Shown here one piece after another: positions 1 to 5,641 of a stretch of DNA of 5,925 bases. Numbering within the stretch: the stretch's first letter is position 1; each line of letters starts with the position of its first letter. The position numbers and the translations under genes were made by a program. A model generated the notes under the pieces. It made no database searches and had not been told where the DNA came from. It was given only the letters and a program-made list of their open reading frames with translations. The stretch comes from Proteobacteria bacterium UBA6522. Its GTDB lineage: Bacteria; Pseudomonadota; Gammaproteobacteria; Steroidobacterales; Rariloculaceae. The DNA is taken from positions 1 to 5,925 of the forward strand of contig DJLG01000108.1 of NCBI GenBank assembly GCA_002434915.1, given 5' to 3'.

Positions 1-351
1 AAGTAGTTTGATATTTGCATCTTTGATTATGTAAGAAATGATTTGTTTGGGTAATTTGATGTTAATAGGAACGGGAATGACGCCTACACGCATAGCTCCA
101 AGTAAAGTGAAGATAAATTCTGGTCTATTTAGCGAAAGTATCCCTATACGATCCCCTGGTGTGAGTCCTTTTTTCGTTAATCCCCGAGCTACTGCATTAC
201 AAGCAGTATCAAGCTCACGATAAGTAACAATATTTCCCCACTCCTGATCTCTTAGGTCGATAAGTGCTGGACGATGCTCATTAGCATGTTCCTCGAATAA
301 TAGGCCCAAATTGCCCGGGTAACCTTTGGAATCAGGTAGAGGTATACCCAT
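1..351 (-). CDS. AMP-dependent acyl-CoA synthetase/ligase, N-terminal part (partial)
   Basis: This is the first 117 codons of a class I adenylate-forming enzyme; the rest lies beyond base 1. The family activates a carboxylic acid with ATP to an acyl-AMP, then usually transfers it to CoA, in the cytoplasm. The reverse-strand translation begins MGIPLPDSKGYPGNLG and contains the usual opening of these ligases: an N-terminal LLFEEHA..RPALIDL stretch (about residues 17-34), TYRELD near residue 43, LTPGDRIGILSLNRPEF near 63-79, and LLGAMRVGVIPVPIN near 84-98. The ATP-binding loop and catalytic motifs fall outside the window, so substrate and activity cannot be judged. The ATG at 351-349 is the first start after an in-frame stop seven codons upstream; its ribosome site is poor. 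It follows the dehydrogenase gene by 70 bases on the same strand and is probably co-transcribed. The family call is secure; the substrate is unknown. Confidence 0.9.
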   Translation of the reverse strand, partial: MGIPLPDSKGYPGNLGLLFEEHANEHRPALIDLRDQEWGNIVTYRELDTACNAVARGLTKKGLTPGDRIGILSLNRPEFIFTLLGAMRVGVIPVPINIKLPKQIISYIIKDANIKLL

Positions 352-421
352 TAGGTAACTCGATGAAATTTAAACATTTTTAGGAGAATTGAGGGACATG
401 TTCTATTCATGCGCTGACAAT

Positions 422-1426
422 TCAAGGTGAGATAATTACTTTTCCAAATACTTCCCGCTCTTCAATACGACGAAGACCCTCTGATGCATTTGCAAGAGGG
501 AGTACCTCATCAATAACAGGTTTGATTTTTCCTTTTTGAACCAAGTGCATTAGGGCTTTTAGATCGTCATTATAAAAACTGTTTGACCCGATGATTTGGA
601 GTTCAAATGTCCAGACGTAGCGAAGGTCTTCTTTAGGGTCATAGCCAGCTGTTGCACCACAAACTAGTATTTTTCCACCACGCTTTACACAACGTAATGT
701 AGGAGCCCATGTGTCACCGCCAGTAAAGTTAACAACGACGTCAACCCCGCCTTCATAACTACGGCGTTGAGGCTTACCAAACTTTCCAATAACCCATTTT
801 GAAAAATTCTCCTCTTTGTAGTTAATTACATGATCAGCCCCAAGAGACTTAAGGCGTTCTGCCTTCTCATCGCTAGAGGCGCAAGCAATTACTTCTGCTC
901 CCAGCATTTTTGCAAGAATCACACAGCCTGTACCCACACCACCACTTGCACCTAGAACCAATACTTTATCGCCAGACTTTACCGTGTCATGCGTGATTAG
1001 CATGCGATGCGCTGTGCCGTAGGCTACCGGCAGAGCTGCTGCATCTTCAAATGTTATTCCTTTCGGCATCTTAAGTAGCTGATGTTCAGCAACGAGACAT
1101 TTCTCAGCTAGACCGCCATGTATCATTTCTCCCATAAGCCCTTTATCTCGGTTAATAGGGTTTACGAGCACGCGTTCTCCAACCTTCCAGTCAACCACAT
1201 CTTTCCCGGTTTCTAGAATTTCCCCAGCTATATCTAGACCTATAATCATGGGCATAGGTACTTTAATGCCTGGCATGCCTCGGACGGTGAAAACGTCGTG
1301 ATAGTTAAAAGAGGTTGATTTAACTTTTATAACTACATGACCTTCCTTGATTTTTGGGTCTGGGAAGTCTTCCACGTGTTTGAGTTGACTAATATTTCCA
1401 TGTTGAGATAAAACGACTGCTTTCAT
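422..1426 (-). CDS. MDR-superfamily NAD(P)H-dependent oxidoreductase, quinone-oxidoreductase-like (zinc-independent)
   Basis: A 334-residue medium-chain dehydrogenase/reductase, a normal full length for the family. The N-terminal GroES-like catalytic domain covers about residues 1-125, with SFNYHDVFTVRGMPG at 39-53 and GLDIAGEI at 63-70. The Rossmann nucleotide-binding domain follows, with VLVLGASGGVGTG at 155-167, then LGADHVINY at 195-203 and GGKILVCGATAG at 250-261. The catalytic zinc positions of alcohol dehydrogenases are not kept: Asn41 stands where Cys is usual, and the GHE motif is replaced by GLD. The four-cysteine structural zinc loop around residues 90-110 is also absent. It therefore resembles quinone oxidoreductase or enoyl reductase members rather than true zinc ADHs, despite the common 'zinc-binding dehydrogenase' label. 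A soluble cytoplasmic enzyme reducing a quinone, enone or carbonyl is inferred; the substrate is unknown. A weak GGA element lies about 12 bases before the ATG. Confidence 0.9.
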   Translation of the reverse strand: MKAVVLSQHGNISQLKHVEDFPDPKIKEGHVVIKVKSTSFNYHDVFTVRGMPGIKVPMPMIIGLDIAGEILETGKDVVDWKVGERVLVNPINRDKGLMGEMIHGGLAEKCLVAEHQLLKMPKGITFEDAAALPVAYGTAHRMLITHDTVKSGDKVLVLGASGGVGTGCVILAKMLGAEVIACASSDEKAERLKSLGADHVINYKEENFSKWVIGKFGKPQRRSYEGGVDVVVNFTGGDTWAPTLRCVKRGGKILVCGATAGYDPKEDLRYVWTFELQIIGSNSFYNDDLKALMHLVQKGKIKPVIDEVLPLANASEGLRRIEEREVFGKVIISP

Positions 1427-1634
1427 ATTTGATGATTTTCCGTTACTAAAAATGAGCTCAAGATTACAGAGTTACTCATCTCATCTAGCCTACGTCAAGG
1501 GTTGCTAATTTTCTTAAGTCCATCTAACTAGGGATCCCAATACTTAAGTAGACCTTATTTTGGGCTAAGATCGCTCCAACTGTTCCCATTAAAATGATAA
1601 TGTTCGTGGATAGAATGAAGATCATGGGGGGGCC
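1427..1634. promoter_or_regulatory. Divergent intergenic region with candidate promoters
   Basis: This 208-base gap separates the leftward dehydrogenase/ligase unit from the rightward amidohydrolase/cytochrome unit, so promoters for both should lie here. Rightward, GATAAT at 1596-1601 matches a -10 box in five of six positions, but no good -35 lies 16-18 bases upstream. Leftward, TTGACG at 1498-1493 resembles a -35 box, but no convincing -10 follows at normal spacing. Short palindromes cluster in the middle: CTTAAG at 1513-1518, GGGATCCC at 1531-1538 and TACTTAAGTA at 1541-1550; these could be operator half-sites or chance. No convincing gene is seen within the gap. That promoters are present is inferred from the divergent layout; the individual boxes are weak. 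Confidence 0.4.
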
Positions 1635-1638
1635 ATGA
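1594..1638 (+). other. Upstream mini-ORF overlapping the amidohydrolase start (ATGA)
   Basis: Reading from ATG at 1594 gives 14 codons (MIMFVDRMKIMGGP), with further in-frame ATGs at 1600, 1615 and 1624, ending at TGA 1636-1638. That stop overlaps the amidohydrolase ATG (1635-1637) as ATGA, the classic geometry for translational coupling. The last codons run through a G7 tract at 1626-1632. The amidohydrolase has no ordinary Shine-Dalgarno sequence, which makes coupling from this short frame an attractive explanation. However, the mini-ORF itself has no clear ribosome site and may be chance. One additional G in the tract would fuse it in frame with the main gene. Confidence 0.3.
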
Positions 1639-3233
1639 AACGCTATACAAAAGCCTTTGCTACTATTTTCTTGTTTTTTGGTCCTGTAATTTGGGTCAAA
1701 GGCATTACTCAAACATCCTCTCAACTTACAGGCTTGAAGGCTGAGGCAGCAGATTCGATTGATAACAATCGAAAGTTGGTACAAGAGGTTATTGATAGTC
1801 TTTTTTCATTTTCTGAGCTTGGGTTCCAGGAATTTGAGACGCAACGTTATCTGACTAACATTCTGGAGAGTAATGGGTTTGATGTAGAGCAGGGTGTTTC
1901 TGGTATTCCAACCGCATGGTGGGCTACTTGGGGTGAAGGAAGCCCGATCATTGCGCTAGGCTCTGATATTGATGGTATTCCTAAAGCCTCTCAGTTTCCT
2001 GGGGTTGCTTATCGTCAGCCTATGATCGAAGGAGCTCCTGGTCATGGTGAGGGTCATAATTCTGGCCAGGCTGTAAATATTGCGGCTGCATTAGCAGTGA
2101 AAGAGATTATGGAACGGGAGGAGATCCCTGGAACAATTGTTTTGTGGCCCGGTGTAGCTGAGGAACTGGTGGGAGCTAAGGCGTGGTTTGCAAGAGATGG
2201 GCGTTATGAAGGTGTTGATGCTGTTTTGTTTACACATGTAGCAGATAATCTAACGGTAAGTTGGGGTAATCCAAGAGGGACTGGTTTGGTTTCTGTTGAG
2301 TATTCCTTTGAAGGCGTCGCAGCCCATGGAGCAGGAGCACCTTGGAGAGGACGCAGCGCTTTAGATGCAGTGGAACTAACAAATATTGCTTGGAATTTTC
2401 GACGTGAGCATCTGCATCCTCTTCAGCGTTCCCACTATGTGATCGTTGATGGGGGTGATCAGCCCAATGTTGTTCCATCGCTTGCAACCGTTTGGTATTT
2501 TGTCCGTGAAATTGATGCGGAAGGAATTCGTACTAATTTTGATACGCTTCATCGCATTGCTGAAGGTGCTGCGATGATGACTGATACAGTGATGAGTCGC
2601 CGTATCATTGGAACTGCTTGGCCAAGGCATTTCAATAGACCTATTGCGTTAGCTACAAATGAAAATATTAAGGCAGTTGGTTTGCCAGAATGGTCAGAAG
2701 ATGATCAGCAGTTTGCAAAGGCTGTACAGACCCTCATGCAAGCTGACGAAATAGAAGGGCTTGCGTTGGAGCTTGACGGAATACAGGAGCCACCAAAGGA
2801 GCCTGTTTCTGGTGGATCAGATGATATTGGTGATGTATCTTGGAATGTGCCCACTATCACTTTACGCTTTCCATCTAATATTAGCGGGCTTCCCGGTCAT
2901 CATTGGGCAAATGCGATGGCAATGGCCACACCAATAGCTCATAAGGGAGCAGTTGCAGGGGCTAAAGTTCTCGCAGCTACAATGCTTGATCTCCTTGAGG
3001 ATCCAGGTTTAATAGAAGATGCGTGGAGCTATTTTCAAGAGGAACAGTTGAGCCAGGTTGAATATGTCCCTTTTATTGGACCCAATGACCCACCCGCTAT
3101 TGAGAAAAATAGCGATACTATGGGAGAGTTTCAGGAACGGTTGGAGGAATTCTATTATGACCCCTCCAGATATGACACCTACTTAGAGCAACTAGGTATA
3201 AACTATCCTCAACTTGAGAACCCAGATTTATAA
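1635..3233 (+). CDS. Secreted M20-family (M20D, AbgB-like) metallo-amidohydrolase
   Basis: A 532-residue M20 metallopeptidase-fold enzyme that should hydrolyse an amide or peptide bond, probably outside the cytoplasm. Residues 1 to about 23 form a signal peptide (MKRYTK, then a hydrophobic stretch through about W20). The catalytic domain shows ALGSDIDGIP at 107-116, GHGEGHNSG at 136-144, the catalytic Glu pair in PGVAEELVG at 172-180 and FTHVADN at 199-205. The inserted dimerisation domain includes GVAAHGAGAPWRGRSALDA near 227-245. The C-terminal part has GGSDDIGDVSWNVPT at 393-407 and GLPGHHWA at 418-425. These segments most resemble aminobenzoyl-glutamate hydrolase subunit B (AbgB) and its relatives. 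By analogy with M20D enzymes, metal ligands would be Glu139, His141, Glu177, His201 and His421 or 422; Glu139 replaces the usual Cys. An acidic, aromatic tail of about 75 residues follows the core. ATG 1635 is the first start after an in-frame stop (1611-1613). Substrate unknown. Confidence 0.9.
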   Translation: MKRYTKAFATIFLFFGPVIWVKGITQTSSQLTGLKAEAADSIDNNRKLVQEVIDSLFSFSELGFQEFETQRYLTNILESNGFDVEQGVSGIPTAWWATWGEGSPIIALGSDIDGIPKASQFPGVAYRQPMIEGAPGHGEGHNSGQAVNIAAALAVKEIMEREEIPGTIVLWPGVAEELVGAKAWFARDGRYEGVDAVLFTHVADNLTVSWGNPRGTGLVSVEYSFEGVAAHGAGAPWRGRSALDAVELTNIAWNFRREHLHPLQRSHYVIVDGGDQPNVVPSLATVWYFVREIDAEGIRTNFDTLHRIAEGAAMMTDTVMSRRIIGTAWPRHFNRPIALATNENIKAVGLPEWSEDDQQFAKAVQTLMQADEIEGLALELDGIQEPPKEPVSGGSDDIGDVSWNVPTITLRFPSNISGLPGHHWANAMAMATPIAHKGAVAGAKVLAATMLDLLEDPGLIEDAWSYFQEEQLSQVEYVPFIGPNDPPAIEKNSDTMGEFQERLEEFYYDPSRYDTYLEQLGINYPQLENPDL

Positions 3234-3270
3234 AATTACAGCTAAAGATAAAGCCAAACAACCAAGGTTA

Positions 3271-3275
3271 GGGAG
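3271..3275 (+). promoter_or_regulatory. Ribosome binding site GGGAG fixing a GTG start
   Basis: GGGAG lies six bases before GTG at 3282-3284. No in-frame ATG is available near it, and the translated product then opens directly with a good signal peptide, so this site supports the GTG start of the first cytochrome. Confidence 0.75.
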
Positions 3276-3281
3276 ATTAAA

Positions 3282-4352
3282 GTGAATCAGCAAATTGGTG
3301 TAGCACTCCTGTTCGGACTTTCTGTTATTGCAGGAATGTCAGTTACCCAGGCTCAAACAGATGAGCCCATACCCTTATGGGCCTATGCATGGAGCACGCA
3401 GCCTCAGCCAGGTGATACGGCAAGGCCACAAATTCCGCCGAGTAGAGATCTTCGGCCTGGAGATGATCCTGTTGAGATTCATAAGATGATAACAGTTGAG
3501 GGGAGTAGCGCGTCTTATTCTCGGATGGATATCCGGGATAGTAGTAACGTTATCGACTGGTTTCCTGGTGATCATCCGCCTATGACAGACCTTATGAGGC
3601 ATGGACCAGCAAGTCTTATAGGTGTTCCTGGAGTTAGAGGTTGTGCATCTTGCCATTTGCCAAATGGAAAAGGCCGTCCTGAAAATGCTCCGCCTGCTGG
3701 ACAGCCAGTTGAATACACCATACAGCAGCTGAAAGATATGCGAGATGGTTTACGTTATAGCGCAGACCCAAGAAAACCCAATTCGCCAACAATGAACTGG
3801 CTAGCTGCAGCTATGACTGATGAAGAGATGCAGGAAGCTGCGGAGTATTTTGCAGAAATCCCTTGGACAAGATGGATGTATGTAGTGGAGGCCGATTTAA
3901 TTCCTGAGATGCATCTAGAGGAGGGGAATATGTATGTCAATGCAGGAACTGAAGCAATGGAACCTCTCGCTGGAAGAATTGTAGAGAGTCCAGTAGATGA
4001 GCATCAGGCCAACTATATTCGTGATCCACGTTCTCCTTGGAATGTTTATGTTCCTGTAGGTAGTCTTGCAAAAGGTGAGGAGCTAGTGGCCAATGGTGCA
4101 GGAAAGACCATACAGTGTGGAATCTGTCATGGATCAGACCTTATGGGACTAGGGGCGATACCAGGAATTGCTGGGCGATCACCAAGTTATATGATGCGAC
4201 AATTATATGATATGAAAAAAGGCACAAGAAATGGTACTGGTGTGGCGTTAATGAAACCGGTTATCGCAAATTTAAATGTTGAGGATATGACCAACATCGT
4301 GGCTTATTTGGCCTCAATAGTTCCACCACCAGCACCGAATGATGTTCAGTAA
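3282..4352 (+). CDS. Dihaem c-type cytochrome, first tandem copy (cytochrome c553-like)
   Basis: A 356-residue exported cytochrome with two covalent haem sites, CASCH at 121-125 and CGICH at 279-283, expected to carry electrons in the periplasm. A signal peptide covers residues 1-24, with likely cleavage at VTQA|QTDE; no lipobox Cys is seen. A stretch of about 95 residues without haem (about 25-119) precedes the first haem domain. The two class I domains look like an internal duplication. LMKPVIANLNVEDMTNIVAYLA (split LMKPVIANLN at 323-332 and VEDMTNIVAYLA at 333-344) aligns with PTMNWLAAAMTDEEMQEAAEYFA near 169-191, which makes Met324 and Met171 the probable axial ligands. The linker carries PLAGRIVESP (228-237) and VYVPVGSLAKGEELV (255-269), typical of dihaem c553-like proteins. 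It lies 48 bases after the amidohydrolase gene and 57 before its paralogue. Its redox partner is not identifiable here. Confidence 0.93.
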   Translation: MNQQIGVALLFGLSVIAGMSVTQAQTDEPIPLWAYAWSTQPQPGDTARPQIPPSRDLRPGDDPVEIHKMITVEGSSASYSRMDIRDSSNVIDWFPGDHPPMTDLMRHGPASLIGVPGVRGCASCHLPNGKGRPENAPPAGQPVEYTIQQLKDMRDGLRYSADPRKPNSPTMNWLAAAMTDEEMQEAAEYFAEIPWTRWMYVVEADLIPEMHLEEGNMYVNAGTEAMEPLAGRIVESPVDEHQANYIRDPRSPWNVYVPVGSLAKGEELVANGAGKTIQCGICHGSDLMGLGAIPGIAGRSPSYMMRQLYDMKKGTRNGTGVALMKPVIANLNVEDMTNIVAYLASIVPPPAPNDVQ

Positions 4353-4359
4353 ATCTAAG

Positions 4360-4394
4360 ATTGGCTGCCAATGACCCTATTTAAATGCTAAATA
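4360..4394 (+). repeat. Two small inverted repeats between the cytochrome genes
   Basis: ATTGGCTGCCAAT at 4360-4372 can form a five-base stem with a three-base loop. TATTTA at 4378-4383 pairs with TAAATA at 4389-4394 across AATGC. Neither is GC-rich or followed by a clean T-run, so they are not a convincing terminator. They could influence mRNA stability between the two cytochrome genes, or be chance. Confidence 0.3.
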
Positions 4395-4400
4395 AATTGT

Positions 4401-4406
4401 AGGTGG
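4401..4406 (+). promoter_or_regulatory. Ribosome binding site AGGTGG supporting a TTG start
   Basis: AGGTGG sits three bases before TTG at 4410-4412 (six bases if counted from AGG). An in-frame TAA at 4389-4391 leaves no ATG or GTG between the stop and this TTG, and the signal peptide begins immediately after it, so TTG is the best start for the second cytochrome. Confidence 0.7.
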
Positions 4407-4409
4407 AAA

Positions 4410-5588
4410 TTGATTAAAAAATCTAAGGTAGCTCTCCTATTCGGATTTTTTGTTTTCACCTGGGGATCAACAGTACTATCTCAAGTTGCTGATACCCCAG
4501 TAATTCATTCACAGCGCCCCCCAATGGCACAGTTGCAATTAGAAGAGCTGGCTTCAATCGTCTCTCAACGAGAAGATTCTCAACAGTTATGGGCACCTAT
4601 TCCCGGGTGGGCATATGGTTATGATTCGCAGCCTCTACCGGGTGATACACCTCCTGTTCCCAGACCGGGAAATGGGGTGCTCCTACAAGGAGAAGATATA
4701 GCTGAAATACAAAGGCCGCTTTCTATAGAAGGAAGTAGTGCTACCTTCACACGTCAAGAGATTCGTCACGCTCAAGATGTTATTGATTGGTTTCCCGAAG
4801 ATTATCCTCCTATGCCCGACATCATTAAATATGGGCCTGAAAGTTTGAGAGGAGGGCCTGATTGGGCCTGCGGGTCTTGTCACTTGCCCAATGGTAAAGG
4901 ACGCCCATCAAATGCACCCACTGCAGGTTTGCCAGTTTCCTATATGGTTCAGCAGTTAAATGACATGAGAAACGGTTTGCGCTACAGCGCGGATCCACGA
5001 AAGCCGAATATGCCAAACATGATTCGGATGGCTAAAGCGATGACTGAGGAGGAGATTCTTGAATCTGCAGAGTTTTGGGCTGCTGTTCCTTGGACGCGCC
5101 GACTGTATGTAATGGAAGCTGAACTGATCCCAGAGATGTATCTCAATCCAAATAATAATATGTTTTTTACTGTGGGAACGGAGCCAGTAGAGCCATTAGC
5201 CGGACGTATTGTTGAGACTCCTATTGATACCTATCAAGCGGATTATTTACGTAATCCACGTTCTGGTTTTAATGTTTATGTGCCTGTTGGAAGTCTTGCG
5301 AAAGGGGAAGAACTTGTCATTAATGGTGGTGCAGGAAAAACCATTCAATGTGGAGTCTGTCATGGACAGGATCTTATGGGGCTTGGGTTAATTCCAGGCA
5401 TTGCTGGTCGCTCACCTAGTTATATTATGCGTTCGTTATATGACATGAAACAGGGCACTAGAAATGGTACGGGTGCACAGTTAATGAAACCGGTAATCGA
5501 AAACTTAAATATTGAGGATATGACAAATATTGTTGCTTACTTGGCTTCAATTATCCCACCTGATCCAGTGCCTGAAGATTTGCAATAG
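4410..5588 (+). CDS. Dihaem c-type cytochrome, second tandem copy (cytochrome c553-like)
   Basis: A 392-residue paralogue of the preceding gene, again with two haem-binding sites: CGSCH at 154-158 and CGVCH at 314-318. Probable axial methionines are Met204 and Met359 (QLMKPVIENLNIEDM, about 357-371). The signal peptide covers about residues 1-24 (KKSK, then ALLFGFFVFTW; cleavage probably VLS|QVAD). From GWAYGYDSQPLPGD (66-79) onward it aligns almost collinearly with the first copy. Identity is especially high from VYVPVGSLAKGEELV (289-303) to AYLASIIPP. It differs by an N-terminal insert of about 36 residues (about 25-60), predicted helical and rich in Gln and Leu. The pair probably arose by tandem duplication and could act in series or as partners in one periplasmic electron-transfer chain; that is inference. 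It uses a TTG start, and lies 53 bases before the propeller gene. Confidence 0.93.
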   Translation: MIKKSKVALLFGFFVFTWGSTVLSQVADTPVIHSQRPPMAQLQLEELASIVSQREDSQQLWAPIPGWAYGYDSQPLPGDTPPVPRPGNGVLLQGEDIAEIQRPLSIEGSSATFTRQEIRHAQDVIDWFPEDYPPMPDIIKYGPESLRGGPDWACGSCHLPNGKGRPSNAPTAGLPVSYMVQQLNDMRNGLRYSADPRKPNMPNMIRMAKAMTEEEILESAEFWAAVPWTRRLYVMEAELIPEMYLNPNNNMFFTVGTEPVEPLAGRIVETPIDTYQADYLRNPRSGFNVYVPVGSLAKGEELVINGGAGKTIQCGVCHGQDLMGLGLIPGIAGRSPSYIMRSLYDMKQGTRNGTGAQLMKPVIENLNIEDMTNIVAYLASIIPPDPVPEDLQ

Positions 5589-5627
5589 GCGGTTATATTG
5601 AGTCTAGAGCTAATGCCGAAGAAGCTT

Positions 5628-5632
5628 AGGAG
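5628..5632 (+). promoter_or_regulatory. Ribosome binding site AGGAG for the propeller gene
   Basis: AGGAG lies nine bases before ATG at 5642 and only three before the in-frame ATG at 5636. The spacing favours 5642; using 5636 would add just Met-Gln to the signal peptide. Confidence 0.7.
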
Positions 5633-5641
5633 AAGATGCAA

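Noticed and set aside
38..223. Short plus-strand open frame opposite the acyl-CoA ligase
   Set aside because: The minus strand here encodes unmistakable adenylate-forming enzyme sequence; the plus frame is its shadow.
422..1426. Classical zinc-dependent alcohol dehydrogenase
   Set aside because: The catalytic Cys and GHE His positions and the structural four-Cys loop are all missing, so the quinone-oxidoreductase-like branch fits better.
1463..1498. Sigma-70 promoter for the leftward unit (TTGACG with TGTAAT)
   Set aside because: The two boxes are 24 bases apart, too far for a normal promoter, and the -10 candidate lacks the essential A at position two.
1524..1784. Open reading frame of 86 codons on the minus strand across the amidohydrolase start
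   Set aside because: It overlaps the 5' end and signal peptide region of a clear M20 gene on the other strand, has no recognisable domain, and its composition looks like an antisense shadow.
4360..4394. Intrinsic terminator between the two cytochrome genes
   Set aside because: The stems are five to six bases, mostly AT, and no U-run follows; the downstream gene also follows closely with its own ribosome site.
5209..5391. Alternate plus-strand open frame inside the second cytochrome
   Set aside because: It lies wholly within a well-supported cytochrome coding region in another frame, with no independent support.
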